Source of the DNA: Chara braunii
Taxonomy: Eukaryota > Streptophyta > Charophyceae > Charales > Characeae
Length of the DNA: 39,806 bases
Direction of reading: 5' to 3'
NCBI GenBank assembly: GCA_003427395.1
Contig: BFEA01000187.1
Coordinates: 1,122,885 to 1,162,690, forward strand
In this document: piece by piece, positions 30,435-39,806 of the stretch
Numbering within the stretch: the first letter of the stretch is position 1
How the letters are laid out: each line of letters starts with the position of its first letter
The notes under the pieces: generated by a model
What the model was told of the DNA's origin: nothing
Database searches by the model: none
The model's input: the letters and a program-made list of their open reading frames with translations, nothing else
Position numbers and translations under genes: made by a program

Positions 30435-31655
30435 GTGGTTGGATAAATAGTCACTCCCTGATAGAGGGAAATGATTGTGCTTGATCTACAGACGTCCTTT
30501 GCTTGAGTGCTTCTTGGATACTGTTCTGGATGCTGCTCGGAATGTTGCTTTCCAAGTGCTGTCTCTGATAACTATTTTATCATTGTTGTTTCCGGTTGCT
30601 GTTCTGATTGCTGTTCTAACTGTTGATTTCTGGTTTTCTGGGTCTAAGTGATATGTCTCAATGTAAATTGACTGCCGAGAAATGCCAACAGAACGCTGAT
30701 ACGAACGTTGTTCCTGGTGTTGCTCTGAATGTTAGCTTGAATGCGGCTCAGAGTGCTGACCTGAGTACCGACTAAACGTTGATTGTTTACAGATTGATTG
30801 CCGATTGGTTGCTGATTCGATTGTCGTTTGTCCGCTGCTTGGTTTCCGATTGACTGCTGCTACCGAGATTGTCGCTTTGAAGTGTTGTTTTTACCTGCTG
30901 GCTGGTTGCTCAATGTCGATTAAATAGATGACCGAATAATGATTAATATAATGGTTAAATAGTGACTGATTGGCAGCTGAATGCTGTTCTGAACACTGTC
31001 CAGAGCACGATCCTGAATACAGCTTGGAGTACTGAATGTTGTTCCGGGTACTGTTCTAAGTACAACCTCGAGTACGGTTCTGAGTATGTCCGAACGCCTT
31101 CGGAATACTGTCCCGAATACTTTTCTCAAAAGTTGCGTTTGAAAAACCGTTTTTTTATTGTCATTCCTAGTTGCTGTTTTGATCACTGTTCTGAATTCTG
31201 TGTCTAAATATTGTTTCCGACTTGAACTCTAATCATCTGAGTCTGATTCTGGTTGTCTGAGTCTAGTTTTCAATTGCCTGAGCCTGGACTAGACACCGGC
31301 TAATTGCTAGTCAGATCATGACCTCGAAATGCTGGTCTTTCTTAAGCTCAAAAGGTTGAGAGAACTGCAGATCTTAGTATGAATAGTAGTACCTGAGCTT
31401 TGGCTGGTCTCTGGACAAAGAATCTGGATCATTTCAATCAATTGGATCTTGAATTATTGTCTGACATCTGATTGACACTTAAACAAAAACTTTGACTCTT
31501 GAGCGCCTGGGTGTCTAATCGAACAGTGCTCGGACACTAATTGAGCATTTCGCTGGATGGCTGGTTCTCAGAGTTACCACATGCCCCAGCCTCGCCAGAA
31601 CACCCTCGGCTAAAAGTGACATTATGTTGTCTGTAACCCTTCCCTCTTCTTACCC

Positions 31656-31916
31656 TTACCGTTGGTGGCTAGTAAGCTCTCGAGCCCGATCCACCACTTC
31701 TACTGATGAGAAGGTGCTGTGCAACCGGCCATCAGACCCGTAAAAATAGACAGTATATGCCGCAAGCTTCTGATCTTTCACTATTTCGCGCATCCTTCTT
31801 CTCATCAGTCCCAAGATGTTCGGGATTCTCTCAACTGCCTTTTCTCCCCAGTCACCCCTCTTGTCCAGGTGGAGGGCGTAGGCCATCCTCAAACTATCTC
31901 CGTCCCCCATGATCAT
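31656..31916 (-). CDS. LTR-encoded family-2 accessory protein (intact copy)
   Basis: Eighty-six residues starting MIMGDGDSLRMAYALHL, followed by a long amphipathic helix (ERIPNILGLMRRRMREIV), a strand (AAYTVYFYG) and a C-terminal SSVEVVDRARELTSHQR. The layout parallels ORF4 and ORF5 of the internal region. No family is recognised. The copy in the other LTR is shortened by a TAA near its start, so each LTR keeps one of the two LTR-encoded frames intact. Confidence 0.6.
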   Translation of the reverse strand: MIMGDGDSLRMAYALHLDKRGDWGEKAVERIPNILGLMRRRMREIVKDQKLAAYTVYFYGSDGRLHSTFSSVEVVDRARELTSHQR

Positions 31917-33359
31917 CTCTCCATTCCTGTTTCGTCGTTAGACTCTTAGCCTGATCTAATAAAGCAGGGGGAAACTTGGTTCCGCCTGCTCTATTACCCT
32001 CAGGGGTACGATTGGGCATTTCGTTTTACTGCACTTTCTTATTACAAGATCAACACTGAGACAAAGTCCTTACTACGAGGTGACTATTGACTGTCTTCAG
32101 TCTTGCTGGCAGATCCGTTTGTTGCTAGTATCTCAATGACATGCTTTATGGTCGATTGCGACGTATCTCCTGCGAGGGCTGTTCCCCCTAATCCGTTTTT
32201 ACCTGAGATCTGTACATGTCATGTGAGGTCAGTGGCTGAAAACCCCCTTTTTCTGATCACCTGGAACGACCCGCCATACCTAGTCAGTAGGATCTGCAAG
32301 AGAGACAGTATTGTACAGTCCCCCATCCGATCCATAGGTACAAAAGGGTGTTCTTAACGAGGTTTAAGTTACCCTTAGTATGCTCTCTCCCTCTCCCCTT
32401 TGCATGTCCTTGCCACTCAGACTCAATACTCATAATCGTTTTCCATTCTGCAAAGGGTTACTGGAGCGGGTATGTCGACAAACCGGTTTACAATGGACTT
32501 ACACAATTACATCCTAGAGATAATTTTGTCCAGAGGGTCACACGATCCTGCTGACTCAATCCGTCTTGAACTCAAACGTCTTGTTAAATCGACGGGTTTG
32601 TACAGAGTCCCCTGCACGGTAATTACAATTCTTGCTCAGTTAATGCCTAAATAAAATACTAAATGCGGTCCTCACTGGGTTAGTGACTGTGCAACCTTGG
32701 CATCAAGTACAACTCACCCCAAACTGAATGTCCCTAACAATGATCTGGTTGTTGCATTGACTGAGTAGTTCTGACTTCATTACTCAAAACCCAAGCTACC
32801 TGGTGGTCTGTCTGGACCACTTAGCACTACAAGTGAACTCTGGCGACCGGTCCCCTGGGCATGTATTGTAGTCTGACGAGACAGAGATGCATAAAAGGGG
32901 GACTCACTGATTCTGCTTTTGTGGTAATTCCCTCCTCCCTTGATCAGTTGCAACAGACTAAAGCAATAAGATAAAGGTTAATCAATCACCATCAAGTAAA
33001 AACTTGGCGAGAATATAGTAGATTTTTTTCAGCGCTGACTTTCCTTTTCCCATTTACTCAGAGAAGGTAAAACCCTGAAAACATGGCCTGAGATTCACTC
33101 CCGCATTTCCATCGGCAGAATAAGCCCGTCCAACGAGCTTTGAAATATGCCTGTACTATTCGATCAAATGCCTTCTTGTAGTCACCGAGTCAGCAAGTAC
33201 ATTCAATCGGGCATTTGTCTACATACACGCATACAGACATTTGTAGGCTTATGCAGTCACACGCTCGAATTATTTCAGAACACAAGCGAATTCGTATCAC
33301 TGTTGGTAACCATTCGATAGGGTGGGCACATTCAAGCCTACACCCTACGCTCCCACACA

Positions 33360-33690
33360 CTCTTGCAATCACATGATGCAGTCACATGATACAATCACGC
33401 GATGCGATCACTCGATGCAATCACGCGATGCAACCACATGATATAATCACGCGATGCGATCACTCGATGCAATCACGCAATGCAGCTACATGATACAATC
33501 ATGCGATGCGATCACTCGATGCAATCACGCGATGCAATCACGCGATGCAGCTACATGATACAATCATGCGATGCGATCACTCGATGCAATCACGCGATGC
33601 AACCACATGATAAAAATACTCGATGCGATCGCTCGATGCAATCAGGCTATGCAGCCACACGGTGCAGTCACGCAGTGCAATCAACACAGT
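33360..33690. repeat. 13-bp minisatellite in the 5' LTR
   Basis: About 24 or 25 units of the TCACRYGATGCAR motif with the same four-step order of variants as in the 3' LTR, but several units longer. As 13 is not a multiple of three, all frames read through as similar Cys/Met/His/Gln-containing peptides. These are not evidence of coding. Confidence 0.85.
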
Positions 33691-34372
33691 GTGATCTCAC
33701 ATAGAACGAAAACGGAAAAAGGAAAAGAAAAACCCAAGTCCCAATTATATTTGTGATCACCGTCTTTGTGGAATTTCAGCACGCGAATGCAGAGGTTGCA
33801 TATCTCTTTGACCTTGCCAAGTGATCAAGTAAACCACTCATCGCTGGGAAATACACCCGACGGACAAGAGTCAACACCAAGATTATCCTTATCGCTTCAA
33901 CCTTGAAAATGTTTTTAATCTAGTAGCCCATACGTTGGATTTCCTTCACAACCAACCCGTTTCAAATCGTTATTATGAGTCAGGGGCTTTCCCCTGTCCT
34001 CCTACTCACTCAGTTTACTGCGGCCTTATCCCTTGTGAAGACGTGACATGATCAGTTAACAACGATCAATCGTTCTAGTTAACCGAAGCAGCAACAATAA
34101 AAAGAAAAAGAAGAAATTAAAGATAATAAGAACAAAAGAAATCATCTTGCGATGACCATCACCCTTTTCTGAGGGTTCGGCCTGAGCAGTTACAAAGAAG
34201 CGCATCAATGGCTTTGATAGCAGTACCCGTCACGAGCCGAAAGTCACTCGAGTAGCGAGACAGATAGCCTTCAGAGAGAGCGCAACAGTCGGTAAGTAAA
34301 AACACCTTCGAAGGAAAACAAGACTCTCCCTGCCGTTAGTTCTTGTCCGAGCAGGTCCTGCATGCACCATTT

Positions 34373-34373
<1 letters not shown>

Positions 34374-34414
<41 letters not shown>
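34374..34414. repeat. (GA)n microsatellite at the outer edge of the 5' LTR
   Basis: About 20 GA units beginning 5 bases outside the LTR end. Its position may hide the original insertion junction. Confidence 0.9.
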
Positions 34415-34416
<2 letters not shown>

Positions 34417-34879
34417 TCCACGCCCACTTTATAATCAACAATAGGAACGGAATCACGCGCGCCTCAACCCTGCGCGCCCACACACTCTCCACTTCTAGAC
34501 CTCATAGCCAACCTACAGTCCCCACACTGCTGCAAGTCGCGCGGCCTTCTCAACAATTCTGGGTCAAACTTGTTTTCTGATACTTGCAAAAACCACGGCG
34601 GATACCTTTGTAAGGGTATTCGCGCCGACACCGGGCACGGACTTTAGCACCCAGAGGAGGGTCGGGATACCGCGCCCTCCGACAACGTGTACCTCCTCGT
34701 CGTGGCACTGCACATATGAAAAACCCACACGACAACCCCAATTAAATTAGTCGATCGTATTTTCATCTATATACAAATGTCACTATAAGATCAAAAAAAA
34801 AAAAAAAAAAAAAAAACTTATTTATTTAACACTTCATTTTGAACTCGAATGAATGAAAACGAATTTTTACCTATTTGTT
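34415..34879. other. GC-richer spacer, then return to AT-rich DNA
   Basis: 34415-34741 is moderately GC-rich and non-coding, unlike both the LTR and the AT-rich DNA that starts near 34742. A poly(A) run lies at about 34793-34816. This block is not the continuation of the gene interrupted at 15714, which would be expected at a simple insertion. Confidence 0.5.
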
Positions 34880-35525
34880 GTTCTTCTGCTCTAGCACTTG
34901 TTTTTTCGAGTTGCCACCTCGATGAGATGTGATCGTCTTCTTTTGCATCTTCGTCCGACTAAGGTTCACTTTCTTGTTTTCTCTCATCGTACTCGTCGTC
35001 CATTTCCGCATCCTCGCATTCTTTCTAGTCCTTCCTATTTTCCATTTCATGACGTTCCCATGATGAATCTCCATGATATTTGCTGCTTCTATTTCGTTCT
35101 TCGTTATATGAGTCTTCCTTATGTCTTTCCCGCCAATTTGTCTCGCCAATCTTATGATACTCGTCATCTCCGCTTGCATCACTATCATCATTGCCTTGTC
35201 TTCTTGACCTGCAAGACATTTCTCGATACTGTGGTTCGTGCCTTCAGTCCGATGCGCGTATCCCACGTTTTGCAGGAGCACGTGGGACATTGCCACTTCT
35301 CATATCTTCACAAAAAGTTTTCCTTGTTGACGTTTGCAATAGGGATTCCTCTTTATCCCGTACAATATTGATCTTCATTGTGTGATCTTTCGTATCCATG
35401 TCGAATATACTCTTACTAGCTTCTCGATGCATGTCAATCATGTTTTTGTAACATGATTCACCCTGCGCAGTTCGTGTTCTCTCACCGTCTTTACGATACC
35501 AACTATCCCGTTTTTCTCCAGACAT
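34880..35525 (-). pseudogene. Arg/Glu/Asp/Ser-rich protein, interrupted
   Basis: One minus-strand frame stays strongly hydrophilic across three stops. SGEKRDSWYRKDGERTRT leads to a TGA at 35246. The frame continues with RHEPQYREMSCRSRRQGNDD, GDDEYHKIGETNWRERHKED and SSWERHEMENRKD to a TAG at 35027, then KECEDAEMDDEYDERKQE to another TAG near 34973, and on to about 34870. The composition suggests a disordered, nucleic-acid-binding or scaffold protein. A second frame (34871-35296) is also open but has less consistent composition. No family is recognised. It lies downstream of the Ulp1-like gene in the same direction. Confidence 0.45.
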
Positions 35526-36044
35526 GTCATCGACGATGTGCGTTTCTCCTCCTTGGCGAGATTTTCAAACGTTCATATCACGTCGTCGCCCCTCGTCATG
35601 CAAGGTATGACCTCGTACACGGTGTGATGCCTCTGATCGATCTCTACACCTTTGCTTGTTGTCGTCTTGTTCATCCATACGTTTTCCCCTCAGCATATTC
35701 AATGCTAACTGTTTTACCTTGCTGCTCCGGTTTCTAGTCGGAATGTTTTGCTCTGTATACCAAAGGCAAAATTGAAACAGACATATTACATAAGTTAATA
35801 AATACTCTACATGTCAAACAGTATATATGTTTTGCCTTTCGAATTGTTTATTATGCAAAACAAACATTGCAACTGATAAAATCACTTTCAATTACTTTAT
35901 TTTTTTTATTTGCATACTTAATAAAATACCCCTCTATTTTATACATTACAAATTTTTTTAATTGTTTAAAACACATAATTTTTTTATAACGCTCTATTTT
36001 TTAATTGTTGCACAGATGTTGTCTTACCTTCCTTCAGCACGTTC
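35526..36044. other. AT-rich intergenic spacer
   Basis: No supported gene. Very AT-rich from about 35750 onward, and lies between the protease gene and the hydrophilic frame. Confidence 0.5.
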
Positions 36045-37964
36045 TTAGTTTGCCGTTGTTTTCCGTCGTCTTGTAATGTGTTTCTTGAAGATTGCTACAA
36101 ATTCTTCAAGCGTATGCGATGTCGGCAACTTCATATAAATATCTGTCACCGCCCTTATCGTAATAATCCGATGTTCATGAGGTTTTCTGTCTTTGAGACG
36201 TGCACACGCTTTTTCTACCTCCTCCTTCGTTTTGAACACATTCGTGCTCTCTGCAATGGTCTCGAGCAAACTCTCAACATTTTTGCACATCATGAAGCCA
36301 CAATCATTGTTATTGTGTTGTTCTTGACACCTGACGCCTTTTATGATGCTTTCCCCACCCACGAATTGTTCCCATGTCCACGCGAGACGCTGTGGTGTAA
36401 TGTCAATATCTTGTGCGAACATGGTTGTCGTGTGTTCGTAGAACAGATGCACCAATAATGGTTCAAACGCTGGCATCCCGAAACTGTTCTTTGAGTCGAT
36501 GTGGAAGATCGCGCATGAGTCCGTCCTTGAAAGATCCGGGTTCTTCAACACTACACCAACGTCGACAAATATGAGAACTGTATAATGATGTGCATGCAAA
36601 ATTGGCACTATGACGATTTCCTTATCCCACACCGATGTCATTCCCTTCCTTCTCTTTCTACACACGTCCTTCACAACTTCGACATCGGGAGGACAGTTCC
36701 CATCAACATCTTTGTGAGTCTTGTATATCTTACTGTACCACAACACGAAAGTCACCTCCACGTGAGTCATATTTTTGTTTTTTTTTATAACCGGCTCGTA
36801 CACATATTGATTATAAACTTCAACGATATTTGTTGTCATCCACCCCGCCGATCCCAGTGACTCAACATCATCCATCCTGATCACAAAAGACTCTGTATGG
36901 GAGGGACGCCAATTGAAAGGAAAATACTCAGCAACGGTGCTCAGAGACAAAGGTGGTAGTGTCCTCTTCTCAACTCTGAAATATTCATCCTCATGAAGAT
37001 GTGAAACCATTTGCGAGTTTTTGTCCCTATCACAACTTGACGGCAATGAAACTTTTTCATCACTGAGTGAAATTACATTTATCAATGATCTCGATTTCAT
37101 ATCTCCAGTGAGTCCACTTGTCTCCTCTTGCATCGCTTTCTCGTCATTTACGATATTTACACCACTTGACTTTAACATGTTCACCTTCTTCACTTTCGTC
37201 TTCACTGCTTCGTTATTCTCCGTTCTCATAACGTCCATACTGTCATTAACTTCGTCTTTCACCTTGAAGTTCTCCGATATGTCATCAATGGTGTTGCTCG
37301 ACAACTTCCTCACCTTCCCGATTGAACGTTGTGGATGATGACCGATGTTGCCTCCTCCTTCGTTCTGAAATGTCATTGTGTCCTTACCGACATCACATGT
37401 AGTGTCGAAAGGAGCAACACCTGTTATGATTTTTGCACACACTTGATTCTTGTCCCTTGTCCCATCGTCTCTTTCTTGATTCTCATCATCCATAGCAACA
37501 ATGTCTAAATATGTCGAGTCTTTACTCTTCGTGTCGCACATCCCGGACACACTCCCAATAATCTCACGCATACACTCTCCGAACGTACTTGGAATCGGTG
37601 TCGGCGACAATAATTTCCAAGCATCTATAGATAAACTCAACATAGGACGATGATAGATTTGTTTTACCTCTTCTTCTGATAACATTTGCTCCTCAATTGT
37701 TGATGTTGTCTTCAAGTTTATCGGCTGTGTATAGCGAATACTTTTCAAATTCCCTCGCCCTCCTCTTCTTGATGTCTCTCCACTTACCTTTTTTGTCTGC
37801 TCTTCCTTTGTTTGAATTGGGTTTCCTCGTTTCACATGCTCATTAAGTTGGTGTCCCCTTCCACCGCCTCGAGGTTTTTTCTGTTCTTGATGAATCTCAT
37901 TTGTACTTATACCACGATGTGCTTCACCCTTTCGTTGTTTTTCATTTTCGTTCTCGTCCTTGTC
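36045..37964 (-). CDS. Ulp1/SENP-like cysteine protease (C48) of a mobile element
   Basis: Ulp1-type enzymes cut SUMO or related ubiquitin-like proteins from targets. An open frame runs from just after a TAA at 37967 to a stop at 36045 (about 639 codons). No ATG starts it, so exon structure or decay must account for the beginning; the residues below are numbered from codon GTG 37835. The N-terminal 350 residues are hydrophilic and disordered-looking. The C-terminal domain has all four catalytic features: His417 in HAHHYTVLIF, Asp447 in IFHIDSKN, Gln506 and Cys512 in QHNNNDCGFMM (the Q-x-N-x-x-D-C-G pattern). Ulp1 domains are known as cargo of several plant DNA transposons. The transposase-like gene lies upstream on the same strand. 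Confidence 0.8.
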   Translation of the reverse strand, partial: DKDENENEKQRKGEAHRGISTNEIHQEQKKPRGGGRGHQLNEHVKRGNPIQTKEEQTKKVSGETSRRGGRGNLKSIRYTQPINLKTTSTIEEQMLSEEEVKQIYHRPMLSLSIDAWKLLSPTPIPSTFGECMREIIGSVSGMCDTKSKDSTYLDIVAMDDENQERDDGTRDKNQVCAKIITGVAPFDTTCDVGKDTMTFQNEGGGNIGHHPQRSIGKVRKLSSNTIDDISENFKVKDEVNDSMDVMRTENNEAVKTKVKKVNMLKSSGVNIVNDEKAMQEETSGLTGDMKSRSLINVISLSDEKVSLPSSCDRDKNSQMVSHLHEDEYFRVEKRTLPPLSLSTVAEYFPFNWRPSHTESFVIRMDDVESLGSAGWMTTNIVEVYNQYVYEPVIKKNKNMTHVEVTFVLWYSKIYKTHKDVDGNCPPDVEVVKDVCRKRRKGMTSVWDKEIVIVPILHAHHYTVLIFVDVGVVLKNPDLSRTDSCAIFHIDSKNSFGMPAFEPLLVHLFYEHTTTMFAQDIDITPQRLAWTWEQFVGGESIIKGVRCQEQHNNNDCGFMMCKNVESLLETIAESTNVFKTKEEVEKACARLKDRKPHEHRIITIRAVTDIYMKLPTSHTLEEFVAIFKKHITRRRKTTAN

Positions 37965-37967
37965 TTA

Positions 37968-38116
37968 ACCTTTTGGAAACGAATTCATTGTCTAGTCTTG
38001 CCCAACGTCTTATATCCTCTATATCGCCAGAGACTCGTTTACACACATCTGAAAACACGCAAATAAAAAAGTTTTATCATTGAACAACTCAAAGAGAAAG
38101 AATATGACACAAATAG
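37968..38116. other. Short spacer between transposase and protease frames
   Basis: About 150 AT-rich bases with no supported gene. The two frames may be joined by splicing. Confidence 0.4.
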
Positions 38117-39763
38117 TCATATAACATTTACGAATCTGTTTACAAAAAAGTTGAAAAACACTTCATCTTCAAAATTCGCACGTTCGACATCATGCCGAAA
38201 TGAGGGTCTCAAGAAATATGGAACCAGGTGTACTGGTTCAATAATCGTATTGATGTCGATGACGTTGCAATGTTGCACACCTCTAATTCTCTCTCGTTGC
38301 ACCAACTGACATGAAGTACGATTCGTGAAGTTCATGACACATTCTTTGTACCAATGCACAAATGCACATGAATGCGTCATTGTTTCATTATTTCTACAGC
38401 ATTGCAGACCAAAAAATATGGCCACAAATGCTAACCATACTTCGTCATTTCCTGCTCTCACACTCACATCTGATCGCACCTCTCGACCATGAAAAACAGA
38501 TGTCGCCTTTGCTACTTGAACATCAATTCCTTGAATATATCCGTCGTAAGTACAAGCACATGCAACATGTGTTCTTGGACGAATGATTGTGCTATCGTTG
38601 ATTTCTTCAAACCCCTGTTCGGCAATGTACGTACCTAAACATTGATAAAATCGTTGTCTTTCAGGAAGGTGAAAAAAAAACTTTGATGCTTCAGTGTCAG
38701 ATGATGCAAGTTGTTCCTTTATGATTTAATCAGTAATTCTGAACCACCTCAATTGCAATCGCCCTATATCAGTAGAAGATAACACATTTCGTTCTGTCTT
38801 CTCCGCCTCTAACACCGACGACCAATTTTTGCCTTCTCTGTGATGTCTCACCCTCACTTTTGTCACGTGTTGTTCTAGTGTTGTTGCACACATTATGTGC
38901 TTCACCATTTGCCGCAAAGGGTTTCGGCGATTCGAAGCATGATAAGGATCTTTGCAAAGACGAATGTGGTTGTGTTCTCAAATATCTGCATCAAATGTTT
39001 TTGGCAGCCTGACCGCAACACTGCTGCTTTGAACTTGTTCATGTCATGCATTTTCATTATCTTCCAATTTGACTTATGTAAATGGTTGAATTGAAGATTT
39101 GTGAAATCCATAAATTCTTTTAGAAGGTTTTCACACCTGTTAACCGATTGTGTCGTATGTTTCGTCACTCGAAACATACTCATGAAATACTCCAGAAACA
39201 TATCAAACCATTTGATAAGGTCGCGTCCCTCAGTGTTGTCAATATAATTATGAACAATAAACAATATAACCGACATGACAACTCGATATTGTTTTGTTTT
39301 GAATCGACCTTCGCGAGTAAAGAAATCTGTTCCTGAGGCGACGGGTAGCATTAACTTTTGGAACGAACGACGGGCTCTAAGGCTCATTTGCTTGAGACGA
39401 GCATTTAACTCACCTAGCATTGCGGATGCACGGTCGAATGACTTGCAAAGCATTTTTACACCTTCGATCATATCCCATGATCTATTACGTGCATTCGAGC
39501 CGGTTGTAGCGCATAGTGGTAAAAAAACATCAAATCGTTGTTGGAAGCACCTTGATAAAACCCCCAAAGGCCATTAAAAGGAATATCATAGTGCATTCCG
39601 CATCCTTGGCGAAACCTAACGCTTCATGGTGTGTCGATTCATCTGATTCATGATGAATGTTGTGCAAAATACTCCGGTCCACATTCTCTGTTCTCGCTAA
39701 AGTACTATAATTTGTACTCGTGAAGTTTGTCAGTGGGCACGATACACGTTGGACAGCGTTCAT
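38117..39763 (-). pseudogene. CACTA/Plavaka-like transposase, C-terminal part
   Basis: DDE-type transposases cut and join element ends. The frames follow on the minus strand: 39763-39540 (HHEALGFAKDAECTMIFLLM), 39567-38985 (REGRFKTKQYRVVMSVILF, then IKWFDMFLEYFMSMFRV and KSNWKIMKMHDMNKFKA), and then, after a one-base frame change near 38990, HNHIRLCKDPYHASNRRNPL-QM. A TAA near 38728 interrupts the frame before RPRTHVACACTYDGYIQG and EVWLAFVAIFFGLQC...CAFVHWYKEC...IIEPVHLVPYF. This order (conserved helix block, HN...K...NRRN...QM, then a small domain ending in HLVPYF) resembles the C-terminal half of CACTA, Plavaka and related transposases. The catalytic Asp residues would lie beyond the window edge. 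Family assignment is from memory. Confidence 0.6.
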
Positions 39764-39806
39764 TCTTTACAAGTGCCAAGAGACACCTTTCAGGATGATC
39801 TTGTAT
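39764..39806. other. Window edge, transposase probably continues
   Basis: Too short to judge; an in-frame TAA occurs two codons before the ATG at 39763, so a further frame change or an intron would be needed to continue upstream. Confidence 0.3.

Larger units (their letters stand above)
15715..34369 (-). mobile_element. Giant-LTR retroelement, gag-pro type, non-autonomous
   Basis: Two long direct repeats (29312-34369 and 15715-22166) bound an internal region of 7145 bases. Read on the minus strand, each repeat starts TGGTGCATGC and ends TGCGACA, so TG...CA. A primer binding site for tRNA-Asp lies 4 nt inside the right-hand repeat, which is therefore the 5' LTR. The internal region holds, in order, ORF0 (relic), ORF1 to ORF5, gag, retropepsin and an extra C-terminal module. 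No reverse transcriptase, RNase H or integrase is seen. The 5058-bp LTR is exceptionally long and codes for proteins. Oddities: no target duplication (CACGT at 15710-15714 against TTCGA at 34370-34374) and no polypurine tract beside the 3' LTR, so one end may be rearranged or misassembled. The two LTRs differ by very roughly 5% where I compared them. Confidence 0.85.
29312..34369 (-). repeat. 5' LTR of the giant element (5058 bp)
   Basis: A complete LTR, starting TGGTGCATGC and ending TGCGACA on the minus strand. It contains a truncated family-1 ORF, an intact family-2 ORF, a short-repeat field (about 30480-31215), and the 13-bp minisatellite. Its 5-kb length is far above the few hundred to two thousand bases usual for plant LTRs. 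The promoter was not located. Confidence 0.9.

Noticed and set aside
18560-32357. Plus-strand 84-codon frame conserved in both LTRs (18560-18814 and 32103-32357)
   Set aside because: It is conserved simply because the LTRs are duplicates; it is antisense to the element and has no family features.
15710-34374. Target-site duplication of the giant element
   Set aside because: CACGT and TTCGA do not match; shifting by a few bases does not help.
34898-35371. Plus-strand 157-codon frame
   Set aside because: It is opposite to the Arg/Glu/Asp-rich minus frame and shows no domain; the minus frame has more consistent composition.
36078-36458. Plus-strand 126-codon frame
   Set aside because: It is antisense to the Ulp1 catalytic domain.
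24523-38917. Reassigned genetic code with TAA/TAG read as Gln
   Set aside because: In-frame TAA/TAG at Gln-like places would fit, but TAA and TAG also end ORF2, ORF3, ORF4 and ORF5, and TGA stops occur in the same genes. Decay by C-to-T change explains all of them.

Overview
The window looks like repeat-dominated nuclear DNA of a large plant-type genome. The best guess is a charophyte green alga close to Chara. The reasons are long (GA)n, (TAA)n, poly(A) and (CA)n tracts, a Ty3/Gypsy pol with land-plant-like motifs, a tRNA-Asp primer binding site of plant type, and Glu/Asp-rich proteins of a kind I associate with Chara braunii multi-copy families. That last point is recollection, not a search. 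I see no convincing intact host gene, rRNA, functional tRNA or CRISPR. One 713-base assembly gap lies at 19094-19806.

Layout. Bases 1-7560 are non-coding and hold microsatellites, several fold-back elements, a 392-bp MITE (1073-1464) and tRNA-derived SINE-like pieces. Bases 7812-12554 hold decayed reading frames on the minus strand: two charophyte-type repeat-family genes (7812-9990) and the distal pol of a Ty3/Gypsy element (10399-12554; reverse transcriptase C-terminal half, RNase H, a PHD-like finger, integrase). This pol stops abruptly at 12554, where AT-rich DNA begins. Bases 12555-15714 and about 34742-39806 are AT-rich and carry minus-strand genes of a different kind: an orphan protein, an Arg/Glu/Asp-rich protein, a Ulp1-type (C48) cysteine protease with a complete H-D-Q-C set, and the C-terminal part of a CACTA/Plavaka-like transposase. 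They may be two parts of one large DNA transposon.

The centrepiece is at 15715-34369, a minus-strand LTR retroelement with LTRs of about 5.06 kb (29312-34369, and 15715-22166 with an insertion). They begin TG and end CA, and an 18-nt primer binding site for tRNA-Asp lies 4 nt inside the 5' LTR. Between this site and gag lie a relic and five small ORFs, packed end to end and partly overlapping. They fall into two families that I do not recognise: about 165 aa (ORF0 relic, ORF1, ORF2, ORF3) and about 90 aa (ORF4, ORF5). A member of each family is also encoded inside the LTR itself (217 aa and 86 aa). Then come gag with a CCHC knuckle and a retropepsin (DSGA...ILGTSFL), both decayed. The gag-pro frame is split by a 566-bp MITE with an 8-bp target duplication. 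I see no reverse transcriptase or integrase in this element, so it is probably non-autonomous.

Most nonsense codons in these elements are TAA, TAG or TGA where CAA, CAG or CGA would be natural, which fits decay by C-to-T change. The most novel item is the giant-LTR element with two paralogous accessory families spread over both its LTRs and its pre-gag region.
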